Source: Methylomonas methanica (GTDB lineage Bacteria; Pseudomonadota; Gammaproteobacteria; Methylococcales; Methylomonadaceae). From it: a stretch of DNA of 64,000 nt. Shown here one piece after another: positions 47,210 through 56,737 of the stretch; positions within the stretch are counted from its first letter, which is position 1, and each line of letters starts with the position of its first letter. The position numbers were made by a program, and so were the translations under genes. Under the pieces are notes generated by a model, which was not told the DNA's origin, did not search any database, and worked only from the letters and a program-made list of their open reading frames with translations. The stretch is taken from NCBI RefSeq assembly GCF_001644035.1, contig NZ_LUUG01000139.1, forward strand, positions 1 to 64,000, given 5' to 3'.

Positions 47210-48733
47210 ATGAAGCGAATATTGAATTGTAAATGGGAACTTGCCGCACCGGTTTTTGGGGCATTGCTCACCATGGCCTTTGCTCCGTACGATTATGTCT
47301 ACGCCGCAATCGTCGCATTAGTTTTCATTTACTGGGTTTGGCAGCGGCAGGTGCCGAAGAGGGCGGCGCTCAGTGGTTATTTGTTTGGCTTGGGCTTGTT
47401 CGGTTCCGGTATTTGGTGGACCTATATCAGTATTCACGATTTTGGCGGCGGCGACCCGTATAGCTCGATAGCGCTGACGGCTTTGCTGGTAGCGGTTTGG
47501 GCTTTATTCCCGGCGTTAACCGGCTGGTTTATCGCCAAAACCTCGGTGTGGTCCGGGGAATGGTTACGAATAATAGCCGCCGCTATTGCTTGGGTAGCGG
47601 TCGAGTACTTTCGCGGTTATTGGTTGTTGAACGGTTTTCCCTGGCTGCAAATCGCCTACAGTCAACTTTCCACGCCTTTGGCTGGTTACGCGCCATTGGC
47701 CGGGGTTTATGGGGTAGGCTTTTTGTTGACTGTATCGGCTTTTTCAGTCGTGGAGATGCTGCGTGGCAAATTGCCGGCGCTACAGGGCTTGCTCGTTTTA
47801 GGGTTAATTTGGGCTGGCGGTGGCTATTTGCAAACCGTGTCATGGACTCAAGCAGCCGGCGCGCCGATCAAGGTAACATTGGTGCAAGGTAATATCGGCC
47901 AGGATCAGAAGTGGCAAAAAAATCAGAAACTTAACACGCTCAGGCTTTATCAAGAGCTCACAGAACAGCATTGGGATTCCGATGTGATTATCTGGCCGGA
48001 AACCTCGATTCCGGCCTTTCTATCGCAAGTGAAAGAGTTTTACATTGATCCGCTGCAAGCAGCCGCGCAAGCGCATGGGGTTGATTTGGTGGTAGGACTA
48101 CCCAGCAGCGGGCAGGGCAAGGATTATTACAACAGCGTCATGACCTTGGGCGAAAATCAAGCCCTTTACCACAAAAATCACCTACTGCCTTTTGGCGAAT
48201 ATTTACCGCTTCAGCCGTTATCGGGCTGGGTATTGGATAAATTGCAAATACCTCTGGGCGATTTCGCTGCCGGTGGCGACCGGCAAACGTTGTTGACGGC
48301 GGGCGGTCATGCGTTTGTCACTACTATTTGTTATGAAGATGCCTTCGGCGAGTTAGTTGCCAGGCAGGTTGCGGATGCCGGCTACATCGTCAATATGACC
48401 AATGACGCCTGGTTCGGCGATTCGTCGCAGCCGCATCAACACATGCAAATGGCGCAAATGCGGGCGCTGGAAACCGGCCGCTATTTGGCACGAGCCACCA
48501 ATACTGGTGTGACCGGGTTTGTAGGTCCGGACGGTGCATTACGTAAGCAGGCGCCTTTGTTTACTACGACTACTTTAACCGACTATATAGTGCCGATGCG
48601 TGGTCTTACGCCTTATGTCATCTTGGGTGATAAAGGTTTTTTCGGGGTGTTGGCGGTATTGCAGCTGCTGACGTATGCCTGGAATCGCTGGTTCAGTGCG
48701 GGCTTTTTCAAGCAAGGTGCTGAAGCCGTTTAG
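47210..48733 (+). CDS. lnt: Apolipoprotein N-acyltransferase
   Basis: A roughly 507-residue inner-membrane enzyme that adds the third acyl chain to lipoproteins. The N-terminal six-helix part (about residues 8-205) is followed by the CN-hydrolase periplasmic domain (about 215-480), with catalytic Glu in WPETSIPAF, Lys in YHKNHLLPFGEY and Cys in TTICYEDAFGE. The start is uncertain between ATG 47177 and ATG 47210; the second aligns better with E. coli Lnt, which I use here. The divergent neighbour is the 501-residue hypothetical gene. Confidence 0.93.
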   Translation: MKRILNCKWELAAPVFGALLTMAFAPYDYVYAAIVALVFIYWVWQRQVPKRAALSGYLFGLGLFGSGIWWTYISIHDFGGGDPYSSIALTALLVAVWALFPALTGWFIAKTSVWSGEWLRIIAAAIAWVAVEYFRGYWLLNGFPWLQIAYSQLSTPLAGYAPLAGVYGVGFLLTVSAFSVVEMLRGKLPALQGLLVLGLIWAGGGYLQTVSWTQAAGAPIKVTLVQGNIGQDQKWQKNQKLNTLRLYQELTEQHWDSDVIIWPETSIPAFLSQVKEFYIDPLQAAAQAHGVDLVVGLPSSGQGKDYYNSVMTLGENQALYHKNHLLPFGEYLPLQPLSGWVLDKLQIPLGDFAAGGDRQTLLTAGGHAFVTTICYEDAFGELVARQVADAGYIVNMTNDAWFGDSSQPHQHMQMAQMRALETGRYLARATNTGVTGFVGPDGALRKQAPLFTTTTLTDYIVPMRGLTPYVILGDKGFFGVLAVLQLLTYAWNRWFSAGFFKQGAEAV

Positions 48734-48776
48734 AATCGCGCCGATTGATTTTGAAAAAACCACTGCATGGAATTTT

Positions 48777-50285
48777 ATGGCCTTTAAGCAATGTAAATCC
48801 GTAATTCTGATTGGTACGCTGATCTTAGCTTTTGGAACATCTCAGGCAGAACAAGTTTTAGAAACGCCCGCGTTCTGGTTGGAATCGGGGCAAAACAGCA
48901 TCAAGGCTGCTGAGCGGCTTAAAGCCAATCAAGCATTCGCCAAAAACGTGATTCTGTTTGTCGGCGACGGCATGGGCATTTCGACTATTACCGCCGCGCG
49001 TATTTTGGAAGGGCAACGCAAACCGGGTAATCGTGGCGGCGAGGAGAATTCGCTGAGTTTCGAAACAGCGCCTTATGTGGCGCTGTCGAAAACGTACAGC
49101 GCCAATCAGCAAACCCCGGATTCCGCACCAACCATGTCTGCCATGATTACCGGTGTAAAAACCAACGATGGTGAGTTGTCGGTGGGGATACAGGTGGCTC
49201 GCCAGGAAAAAAGCGCAGATGTTATCAATACCTACAAGGTGAAAACCTTACTCGAACAAGCCGAGGAAAAAGGCCTATCGACTGGAGTGGTCTCTACTGC
49301 ACGAGTCACTCATGCTACTCCGGCAGCTTGTTACGCCCACACCTCCGAGCGTGATTGGGAGTCCGATGCGCACGTTCCAGCTGGCGCCACTGTCAGCGAT
49401 ATTGCCAAGCAACTGCTGGAGTTCGGTTACGGTAATGGCCTGGAAGTGGTTTTGGGTGGCGGGCGCAGCATGTTTTTGCCCGATACCACACCCGATCCGG
49501 AAGATAGCGACAAATTTGGCGGTCGCAAAGACGGTATGGATTTGACCCGGCGTTGGCTAGCCCAATATCCGAAATCGGCCTACGTTTATAACAAAGCCGG
49601 CTTCGACGCGATAGATCCTAAGCAAACCGAGCATTTACTGGGTTTGTTCGAACGTTCGCACATGGAATATGAACATGATAGACCGAACGATAAAGGCGGA
49701 GAGCCGTCCTTGACCGAGATGACCGAAACAGCCATAGACATATTGTCGAAAAATAAAAAAGGCTATGTGCTGATGGTGGAAGCCGGCCGCATCGATCATG
49801 CCCATCACGCCGGTAATGCCTACAGAGCCTTGACGGAAACAATCCAGCTATCCAATGCTGTGCGCAAGGCGCTGGAAAAAACTAATCCTAAAGATACGTT
49901 AATTGTCGTTACCGCCGATCACAGTCATACCTTTACCATTGCCGGTTACCCGCAACGCGGTAATCCGATCATGGGCTTGGTAAAACAAACTGGTGAAACC
50001 GGTTTTGCCAAAGACAGTAACGGATTGCCTTACGCGACGTTGGGATATGCCAATGGTCCGGGGTATCGAGGTCAAAATGGTCGCCCCGATCTAAGCACTG
50101 TCGATACCACGCATCCCGATTTCCTGCAGGAAGCCATCGTACCGCTTAGCAATGAAACTCACGGTGCCGAAGATGTGGCGATTTTCGCGTTCGGTCCCAA
50201 AGCGCACTTATTTCATGGAGTACAAGAGCAAAGTTACATCTATCAGGTGATGGCGCATGCTTTGAATTTTAAGGCCGGGCGGTAA
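48777..50285 (+). CDS. Alkaline phosphatase
   Basis: A 502-residue periplasmic phosphomonoesterase. The start at 48777 leads into a signal peptide (about 1-22, LIGTLILAFGTSQA). Motifs: VILFVGDGMGISTITAARI (metal and first Asp), DSAPTMSAMITG (nucleophile Ser), DHAHHAGN-type IDHAHHAGNAY, and VTADHSHTF (metal His). These fit the PhoA alkaline phosphatase fold. It would release phosphate from organic phosphates; a Pho box was not identified. An upstream in-frame start (48675) would lie inside lnt and is unlikely. Closest families are PhoA/PhoB-type bacterial alkaline phosphatases. Confidence 0.92.
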   Translation: MAFKQCKSVILIGTLILAFGTSQAEQVLETPAFWLESGQNSIKAAERLKANQAFAKNVILFVGDGMGISTITAARILEGQRKPGNRGGEENSLSFETAPYVALSKTYSANQQTPDSAPTMSAMITGVKTNDGELSVGIQVARQEKSADVINTYKVKTLLEQAEEKGLSTGVVSTARVTHATPAACYAHTSERDWESDAHVPAGATVSDIAKQLLEFGYGNGLEVVLGGGRSMFLPDTTPDPEDSDKFGGRKDGMDLTRRWLAQYPKSAYVYNKAGFDAIDPKQTEHLLGLFERSHMEYEHDRPNDKGGEPSLTEMTETAIDILSKNKKGYVLMVEAGRIDHAHHAGNAYRALTETIQLSNAVRKALEKTNPKDTLIVVTADHSHTFTIAGYPQRGNPIMGLVKQTGETGFAKDSNGLPYATLGYANGPGYRGQNGRPDLSTVDTTHPDFLQEAIVPLSNETHGAEDVAIFAFGPKAHLFHGVQEQSYIYQVMAHALNFKAGR

Positions 50286-50540
50286 AATCTCACCAATTGT
50301 GAATATAGGGTTCTCAGCGCAAATTTAAGCTTAAGATAAGGCATTAAGACCGTGGTACTTGTTAAGCGTACGAACCGAGCTATGTCGGCAAATTTAAAAA
50401 TTCATGGCAAATTACCGTTTGGCCGGATTTGCTTGGGCCATTAATAATGAAATCTTAATTTGCACATAATCTAGATTTAAGGAAGTCTGAATAAAGTAAC
50501 GACACACAAATCTAGCTTAGACGGTTATAAGGAAAAAATT

Positions 50541-50768
50541 ATGGACAATATAAAAGCGATACCAATAGCCAACAATACTGACGTTACTTATTGTGACCAC
50601 CCCGCCTTGACCATGGAATTCGCCTATGGGTCGCCAACCGGGAATTTTATCTGTATGGAATGTGGGCGACTATTATCCACATCGGCCACCCGGCAGATAG
50701 CATCGGTCCCGAATGCCGCGTCAATAAAAACCACGTCACCTTTAAGATTGCCAGTATTTATAGTTTAG
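50541..50768 (+). CDS. Small Cys-containing hypothetical protein
   Basis: A 75-residue protein. The start at 50541 has AAGGAAAA upstream. It contains YCDHPALTMEF and ICMECGRLL, giving C-x-H and C-x-x-C groups that look like a small zinc-ribbon. The C-terminal part is Ser/Thr-rich and ends PVFIV. A downstream frame (50660-50863) overlaps it and could reflect a frameshift in the region; I cannot decide. No recognised family. Confidence 0.5.
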   Translation: MDNIKAIPIANNTDVTYCDHPALTMEFAYGSPTGNFICMECGRLLSTSATRQIASVPNAASIKTTSPLRLPVFIV

Positions 50769-50892
50769 GCACGTACAGTAGAAAACCACGCTCACAAAAA
50801 AGCCGGGTATTATTCCCGGCTCTGATTGTCCAATTGATAATTTGGTCGATTTTCGCAAATTAAGTATTCTGGTTTAAGTGAATTAAATAGAC

Positions 50893-51021
50893 TTATCGTC
50901 CGATCTCAATGTCCCGCCATGCCTCAACGGCGAACTGCGCCAGTTCTTTGAGTATTCCGAGTAAGAACAACGCAAAACCATAAGCAATTGCGGCGAATAT
51001 CAGCACTGCAAGTATTTTCAT
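50893..51021 (-). CDS. Small single-pass membrane protein (42 aa)
   Basis: A 42-codon ORF preceded by GGGAGGT about five bases upstream of the ATG at 51021. It has a hydrophobic N-terminal helix (KILAVLIFAAIAYGFALFLL) followed by an amphipathic tail GILKELAQFAVEAWRDIEIG. Composition and the strong ribosome binding site argue for a real small membrane protein. It sits in an otherwise gene-poor region, and its function is unknown. Confidence 0.55.
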   Translation of the reverse strand: MKILAVLIFAAIAYGFALFLLGILKELAQFAVEAWRDIEIGR

Positions 51022-51611
51022 AAGACCTCCCAAAAGCTCAAGCCTTACCGGATTCTGCCATCTTTTTACTAAAACTCAATAGTGATTTGGTCCCTCTCTT
51101 AGACGGGGCGCTTCTAAAAAGTTAAACAAAATCATCCAAAACAAAACCTTGATTCACTTTCTTAAAGTCAATTAAATTTTACAAATGTTTCATTTTAACT
51201 GCCGGAGCTTGGTGGTGTCGCTGTGCATGCACAATGGAAATATCTGCTTATTGGCTCGGCTAACGGGCTAACAGATTAACCTTTGATAATGACGCATCGC
51301 CGTATTGGACAGAGATAAACGATCTTTTCCGTTATTGACCAAAAATGTCAGATGACTGTCAATTATGGCAATACTGTGCTGACAAAAAAGTAGTCATTTC
51401 CGGACAGATCGTTCGAAGAGGCGAACAAAATTCCGTTGTTGGAAAATGGTGCGCTATTTGCTTTGTATCTATTGCCAAATGCTAGCGACATACATTCCGG
51501 TACAGCTAGATACTCGTTTGACCAGTGTTTGTAAGCTAACGAATTCAATTGTTTATAAGATTTGAACAAGTTTTTTGCCTTTATAGATAAACTGCACATT
51601 AGGGGATTATA
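51022..51611. other. Gene-poor intergenic stretch
   Basis: AT-rich; the only open frames are short and without convincing ribosome binding sites. One (51345-51485, plus strand, 46 codons, starts MSDDCQLWQYCADKKVV and ends with a C-x-x-C...C) has a Cys-rich composition but no Shine-Dalgarno; I leave it uncalled. A minus-strand 115-codon frame (51363-51710) is antisense to the better-supported ORF at 51612. Confidence 0.4.
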
Positions 51612-51779
51612 ATGATAACTAAATTCGGCAAATCCAACTCGCTTAAAACCCGTAATGCTGGTTTTCAAGTAAACCCAATTTATCTTTACGAAATTGATCT
51701 GAGAGTCCAAACCGCAAATTGGCTAAAGCAAGATATTCAACAATTGCAAAATAGATTGAAAAAATATCCAATAGCATAA
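51612..51779 (+). CDS. Small hypothetical protein (55 aa)
   Basis: A 55-codon ORF whose ATG is preceded by TAGGGGA about six bases upstream. The protein is basic and helical (starts MITKFGKSNSLKTRNAGF, then YLYEIDLRVQTANWLKQDIQ) with no Cys or membrane segment. The C-terminal half could be a coiled coil or DNA-binding helix. Function unknown; confidence rests on the ribosome binding site and composition. Confidence 0.5.
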   Translation: MITKFGKSNSLKTRNAGFQVNPIYLYEIDLRVQTANWLKQDIQQLQNRLKKYPIA

Positions 51780-51895
51780 GGCCTTTGCAAAGGCCCGATG
51801 AATCTCTAGGTACTGCATTAATCGAGTCAGTTGCCGTTTCCAAGCAAAGGTGTTGGCGGACAATTCAATCGGATAGTCAATCGACAAAATCCGGC

Positions 51896-52450
51896 TTACA
51901 GCATAGGAACCAGATCCAATTCAAACATAATCGCGTCCTCGCGACCGTTTTTTGCGGGATAATAATTCTTACGGGTGCCGATTTCGCGAAAGCCGGTTTT
52001 TCGGTATAAATTGATCGCGCCAGGATTGCTGGGACGCACCTCAAGGAATATTTTCTCCGCGCGAGGTCGGGCGTATTCGATTAAGTGTTCCAACATTTTT
52101 CGGCCGGCTCCCTGGCGTTGAAAGCGAGGGTTTACGCTGATGTTCATAATATGAGCTTCGCCAGCGGCCACATTGATGATGCAATAGCCGACTATGTTGT
52201 CGTCTGGTGCCTCGCAAACCCAACTGGTGTAAGTCATGGTGCGGAAACAATCTTTAAATATTCCTTCCGACCAAGGGAATTCGTAATTTAACTCTTCGAT
52301 CTTCAGAACGCTGACTAAATCGGCATGATCCATTTTACGTATCCGCATTAAGTCTTTGCTATCTACCGAATCGGGAAACACCTTGGCGTAAAATTCGCGG
52401 TCCGCATCGTAAATCACAGCATCTTTCAGTTTATGTAACAGCTTCCACAT
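51896..52450 (-). CDS. rimI: Ribosomal protein S18-alanine N-acetyltransferase (GNAT family)
   Basis: A 184-residue acetyltransferase. A short N-terminal extension (about 1-35) precedes the GNAT core (about 40-175) with ISVNPRFQRQGAGRKMLEHL (acetyl-CoA pyrophosphate loop) and NPGAINLYRKTGFREIGTRK, the RimI-type C-terminal motif including YY in KNYYP. RimI acetylates the N-terminus of ribosomal protein S18. It lies four bases downstream of the uracil-DNA glycosylase gene, an arrangement common in proteobacteria. Confidence 0.88.
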   Translation of the reverse strand: MWKLLHKLKDAVIYDADREFYAKVFPDSVDSKDLMRIRKMDHADLVSVLKIEELNYEFPWSEGIFKDCFRTMTYTSWVCEAPDDNIVGYCIINVAAGEAHIMNISVNPRFQRQGAGRKMLEHLIEYARPRAEKIFLEVRPSNPGAINLYRKTGFREIGTRKNYYPAKNGREDAIMFELDLVPML

Positions 52451-52454
52451 GGTT

Positions 52455-53261
52455 TTATTTTTCTAGTTTTTGATAAACCGACAATGCAAACTGCAAGTCG
52501 CTCCAGGCTTTAGCCTTTTCCAGTAACGAGCGCAATAGGTAAGCCGGGTGGTGAATGACAATCAGGGGAATATCGTGCAATTGGTGCCGAACCCCGCGCA
52601 ATTTTGCCAACGGTTGTTGGGTGGCGAGTAAGTTTTGTGCGGCAATCCTGCCCACGGCCAAAATTATTTTCGGCCGTATCAATTCGATTTGCTGTTGCAG
52701 AAAATGATTGCAAGCGGCGACTTCTTCGGCTTGCGGATCGCGGTTGTTCGGCGGCCGGCACTTCAACATATTGGCTATATAGACTTCTTCCCGCTTTAAA
52801 CCTATCGCCCGCAACATTTCGGTTAACAACTGACCGGCTTTGCCGACGAACGGTTCGCCTTGTAAATCTTCATTCTGGCCGGGTGCCTCACCGATCAGCA
52901 TCCAGCTTGCTTGTCTATTACCTACACCGAACACGGTTTGGGTGCGGGTTTTACACAGCGAGCAGGCTTGGCACAGTGAAACCTCGTGTTGCAGGTCTTT
53001 CCAAATCTGATCATTGGTGTGGGAAGATTGCAATGAACCCGAATGTTGCGAGAATCCGGTATTAGCGGTTTCGATGGGAATTGATTGACCTTGCTTGCTA
53101 AGCTTATCTTGACGGGTTTCACGTGGTTCAACCCATCCTACGTTTTCGACAGTATTTTCAGCATGATCGGACGCTGGCGGAAAGGCGACAGGTCGATGCC
53201 TAGGTACCCAGACATCAATACCCATCGCCTCCAAATATTGCAAGCGGGTCGCGTTATCCAT
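52455..53261 (-). CDS. Uracil-DNA glycosylase, family 4-like (iron-sulfur)
   Basis: A 268-residue enzyme that removes uracil from DNA. After a non-conserved N-terminal segment (about 1-90) the core begins with [16 protein letters not shown], providing iron-sulfur Cys ligands, then [21 protein letters not shown] (active-site motif A) and the C-terminal [11 protein letters not shown] motif with the catalytic His. The family 4 [4Fe-4S] enzymes are found in bacteria and archaea. The N-terminal part resembles a phage polymerase-associated extension known in some gammaproteobacteria. It is cotranscribed with rimI. Confidence 0.9.
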   Translation of the reverse strand: MDNATRLQYLEAMGIDVWVPRHRPVAFPPASDHAENTVENVGWVEPRETRQDKLSKQGQSIPIETANTGFSQHSGSLQSSHTNDQIWKDLQHEVSLCQACSLCKTRTQTVFGVGNRQASWMLIGEAPGQNEDLQGEPFVGKAGQLLTEMLRAIGLKREEVYIANMLKCRPPNNRDPQAEEVAACNHFLQQQIELIRPKIILAVGRIAAQNLLATQQPLAKLRGVRHQLHDIPLIVIHHPAYLLRSLLEKAKAWSDLQFALSVYQKLEK

Positions 53262-53274
53262 TCCGGCTCAAGAA

Positions 53275-54819
53275 TCAGACATCGCCTTTTTGCGGATGCT
53301 GACGCTGGTCGGGTGTTTGCAGTTTGTTAACCGCGTTGATGTAAGCCTTGGCCGAGGCGATAACGATGTCGGTGTCGGCCCCGGAGCCGTTGACAATCCG
53401 GCCCGCGTTTTCCAGTCTGACAGTCACTTCGCCTTGGGCATCGGTGCCGGTGGTGATGTTGTTAACCGAGTACAGCGCTAAAGTCGCGCCGGTTTTCACC
53501 AGGCTTTCGATGGCTTTCAAACTGGCATCCACTGCGCCGCCACCTTGGCCTGAGCCGGTTACTTCTTTGCCGTCGACGCGTATCGTGACGGTGGCGTTCG
53601 GCACTTCGCCGGTTTCGGAACAGACTTTTAAGGCTACCAACTTGATATGCTCGTCTTCCGATTCGAAACCTTGCTCGGAAATCAAGGCCTGCAAGTCTTC
53701 GTCGAAAATATCGTGTTTTTTGTCGGCCAATTGTTTGAAGCGAAAAAACGCATCGTTCAAATCGGCTTCGCCGGCAAAGTCCACGCCCAGCTCCGCCATC
53801 CGGGTTTTGAACGCGTTACGGCCGGAATGCTTGCCGAGCACCATCCGGTTAGTTGTCCAACCCACATCCTCTGCACGCATGATCTCGTAGGTTTCACGAT
53901 TTTTAAGCACACCGTCTTGGTGAATCCCGGATTCGTGGGCAAAGGCGTTCGCGCCGACGATGGCTTTGTTGGGCTGCACCGGAAAACCGGTAATAGACGA
54001 AACCAGCTTCGAGCAGGTGACAATCTCACGCGCATCCAAGCCGGTATCGCAACCAAAGAAATCCTGCCGGGTGCGCACGGCCATCACCACTTCTTCCAAT
54101 GAAGCATTGCCGGCGCGTTCGCCCAAACCGTTGATGGTGCATTCCACCTGCCGAGCACCGTTCATTACCGCCGACAAGGAGTTGGCAACCGCCAAGCCCA
54201 AATCGTTGTGGCAATGCACCGAGAAAATCGCTTTGTCGGAGTTGGGGATCCGTTTGATCAAATTGGCAATGGTCGCACCGAATTGCTGCGGCATGCTATA
54301 ACCGACCGTATCCGGAATGTTCAGCGTCGTCGCGCCGGCATCGATAACCGCTTCCAGGATACGACACAAGAAATCTTCTTCTGAACGGCCGGCATCTTCC
54401 GGCGAGAACTCGACATTATCTGTGAACTGACGGGCGCGTTTTACCGCTCGTACTGCGTATTCGATCACCTGATCCGGCTGCATATTCAACTTCTTTTGCA
54501 TATGGATCGGCGAGGTGGCGATAAACGTATGGATTCTGGAGCGCTTCGCACCTTTCAAGGCTTCGCCGGCTCTGTCGATGTCTTTATCCAGCGCCCGTGC
54601 CAAACCGCAAACTGTGCTGTCTTTGATCGCATCCGCCACGGCTTGCACTGCTTCGAAATCGCCTTGGCTGGCTGCCGGGAAACCCGCTTCGATGACGTCT
54701 ACTTTCATGCGCTCCAGCGCCCGGGCGATGCGGACTTTTTCATCGCGGGTCATGGATGCGCCGGGACTTTGCTCACCATCGCGCAAAGTAGTGTCGAATA
54801 TAATTAATTTGTCTTTCAT
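53275..54819 (-). CDS. leuA: 2-isopropylmalate synthase
   Basis: A 514-residue first enzyme of leucine synthesis, condensing 2-oxoisovalerate with acetyl-CoA. The start at 54819 is supported by CGGAG eight to nine bases upstream. It contains [18 protein letters not shown], the metal-binding [29 protein letters not shown], and the C-terminal regulatory LeuA dimer domain (about 390-505; [19 protein letters not shown]). It lies beside the ilv-pssA block, consistent with branched-chain amino acid synthesis clustering. No leucine leader peptide was noticed. Confidence 0.95.
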   Translation of the reverse strand: MKDKLIIFDTTLRDGEQSPGASMTRDEKVRIARALERMKVDVIEAGFPAASQGDFEAVQAVADAIKDSTVCGLARALDKDIDRAGEALKGAKRSRIHTFIATSPIHMQKKLNMQPDQVIEYAVRAVKRARQFTDNVEFSPEDAGRSEEDFLCRILEAVIDAGATTLNIPDTVGYSMPQQFGATIANLIKRIPNSDKAIFSVHCHNDLGLAVANSLSAVMNGARQVECTINGLGERAGNASLEEVVMAVRTRQDFFGCDTGLDAREIVTCSKLVSSITGFPVQPNKAIVGANAFAHESGIHQDGVLKNRETYEIMRAEDVGWTTNRMVLGKHSGRNAFKTRMAELGVDFAGEADLNDAFFRFKQLADKKHDIFDEDLQALISEQGFESEDEHIKLVALKVCSETGEVPNATVTIRVDGKEVTGSGQGGGAVDASLKAIESLVKTGATLALYSVNNITTGTDAQGEVTVRLENAGRIVNGSGADTDIVIASAKAYINAVNKLQTPDQRQHPQKGDV

Positions 54820-55033
54820 GAGAACTCCGTTCATGAAATGTTCGGCGCTAAGGCCGAGAAACAGAAAAGGGTTGTATTGTTTAGATGAGGATAGAGTGCG
54901 CCCCTCAGGGCAGCAATCTTAAAGATAGGCCGAACAACCGTCTGCCAATGGCTGGCATGAAAACTAAGATTTGATGAAAAATGATCGTCTGATTGTTCAT
55001 GGTCGGAAACTATACTTGATTGCCGACTATGGC

Positions 55034-55909
55034 TCAAGCGTCCGATGTTGTTGCAGATTGATGCGTTACATTTGAGCTGAACAGTTCGTTTCCGGGTTTT
55101 TGCCGAAACTCCAAAATCTCCGAGCAGCATTTCATAAATGCGTCGATTAATTCTTGCTGTTGATGCCGATAATGCTGCGCTATTTCCGCCGGTATCCGGT
55201 GCTCAAAAAATAGCTCCAACGTTTGCAACATTACCACCGAATTTTGAATATCGCCCATGCGAGTTAAATAGCTTTTCAGCCGGCTTGAGTTCGTTTCAGG
55301 TAGGGCGGAATCAATGGATTGTGTCGCCAAAAGGGTGTAGCGCAATTTCTTAACGGCGATGCGCAGGTGGTGAATGCTGGCAGGATTGGCTGGGTCCAGC
55401 GCTTCATAGCGATTGATCACCACGCTATAAATCTTGTCAATGGCGCTTGGCAATGCTTGTTTGAGATCGATGTCGGCTGTTTGAGTTTTGAAGTGTTTAC
55501 CGGCTTTTTTCAGCTTGCGCCGCAGCTTGGGTTGATACAAGCTGACGATGAACGACTGGTTTTCCAGCAATAAGCGCTGTTCGCAGCAATGCATTTGCGC
55601 TAAAAAAGGTTCTAGCTCCGGAAGTATAGGCAGGGACTTGGCTGATTCGAACAGCATAACCTGGGTGTCGCGCAATTGGTCGAAACCGTCGAGCTGTTTT
55701 TTTAGGGATTTGCGGATTCTTAGCAGCGTGGCCTGCGGTGCCAAAGCGTGAAGCAATTCGATCAGCGCCATTAAGCGCCGGGTACTGACGCGTAATTCGT
55801 GGACGTTATCTTCGTTGGCAGTTTGGCGGCAGGCTCTCAACCGCTTGCGATACTGGCCCCAGTGCCTTTCCAGCGCGTCGAGCAAGGGTTCGCCGCCAGT
55901 ATTTTGCAT
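55034..55909 (-). CDS. CHAD domain protein
   Basis: A 291-residue helical protein with the CHAD (conserved histidine alpha-helical) domain: NVHELRVSTRRLMALIELL, and the second repeat SIHHLRIAVKKLRYTLLAT, each giving H/E-x-x-R patterns. CHAD proteins bind polyphosphate through these basic helices. The gene lies four bases before pssA on the same strand. A CYTH domain, often fused to CHAD, is absent here. Function is inferred only from the family. Confidence 0.9.
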   Translation of the reverse strand: MQNTGGEPLLDALERHWGQYRKRLRACRQTANEDNVHELRVSTRRLMALIELLHALAPQATLLRIRKSLKKQLDGFDQLRDTQVMLFESAKSLPILPELEPFLAQMHCCEQRLLLENQSFIVSLYQPKLRRKLKKAGKHFKTQTADIDLKQALPSAIDKIYSVVINRYEALDPANPASIHHLRIAVKKLRYTLLATQSIDSALPETNSSRLKSYLTRMGDIQNSVVMLQTLELFFEHRIPAEIAQHYRHQQQELIDAFMKCCSEILEFRQKPGNELFSSNVTHQSATTSDA

Positions 55910-55912
55910 CAG

Positions 55913-56653
55913 CTAACTTTTACGGCTTTGCAGCTTACGTTTACGCATCACCAACGTCACGATGGGGCCGGATGCGGCGTAACCGACCGACAACAGAAAT
56001 AGCATTCGCTGTGGTTGGGCCAATATGAAACTAATCACCAGCATGGCGATGATGGCAACAATGAACGGTACTTTGTTTTTAAAATCGATTTCCTTGAAAC
56101 TGGAATAGCGGAAATTGCTAACCATCAGCAAGCCGGTACTGATGGTGGTCAGCAAGACCAGATATTTGATGTTTTCCACGTCATAGCCGTTTTCAACGCA
56201 GAACCATAAACCGCCGGCTAGAATAGCCGCTGCCGCCGGGCTGGGTAGGCCTTGAAAATAACGCTTATCAGCCACTTCCACTTGGGTATTGAAACGCGCC
56301 AAGCGTAACGCGCCGCCGGCCATATGTACAAATGCGGCGAACAGGCCGGCTTGACCCATACTGGATAGGGTCCAAAGATACATGACGATAGCAGGAGCGG
56401 CACCAAACGAGACCATGTCGGACAAACTATCGTACTGCACGCCGAATTCGCTTTGCGTGTTAGTCAGACGGGCAACCCGGCCGTCCAGCCCATCCAGCAC
56501 CATCGCGATGAACATGGAAATAGCCGCTGTTTCAAACCGGCCGTTAATCGCTGACGTGATCGCATAAAACCCGGCAAACATGGCGCCCGTGGTGAACAGA
56601 TTGGGCAGTAGGTAAATGCCACGATGACGCGTAAGCGGTTGCTTCTTGATCAT
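55913..56653 (-). CDS. pssA: CDP-diacylglycerol-serine O-phosphatidyltransferase
   Basis: A 246-residue membrane enzyme that makes phosphatidylserine, the precursor of phosphatidylethanolamine. The CDP-alcohol phosphotransferase motif is VLDGLDGRVARLTNTQSEFG, followed by YDSLSD, matching DGxxAR...GxxxDxxxD. About six to eight transmembrane helices are predicted. pssA between ilvC and leuA is a recurrent bacterial gene order. Here it is separated from ilvC by a Tsx-like porin gene. Confidence 0.95.
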   Translation of the reverse strand: MIKKQPLTRHRGIYLLPNLFTTGAMFAGFYAITSAINGRFETAAISMFIAMVLDGLDGRVARLTNTQSEFGVQYDSLSDMVSFGAAPAIVMYLWTLSSMGQAGLFAAFVHMAGGALRLARFNTQVEVADKRYFQGLPSPAAAAILAGGLWFCVENGYDVENIKYLVLLTTISTGLLMVSNFRYSSFKEIDFKNKVPFIVAIIAMLVISFILAQPQRMLFLLSVGYAASGPIVTLVMRKRKLQSRKS

Positions 56654-56737
56654 AATGTGTCTACAAAGGTTGAAAAGTTGGCGGCATTGTACATGCTGAA
56701 TATGACAGCTGCTTAACTAAATACCGGGCGATTGGCA

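Noticed and set aside
50660-50863. Second plus-strand frame overlapping the Cys-containing small protein (67 codons)
   Set aside because: No ribosome binding site; could be the true 3' part if the region carries a frameshift, but this cannot be decided from one sequence.
51363-51710. Minus-strand frame of 115 codons in the gene-poor region
   Set aside because: Antisense to the ORF at 51612, which has a better ribosome binding site; no family features.
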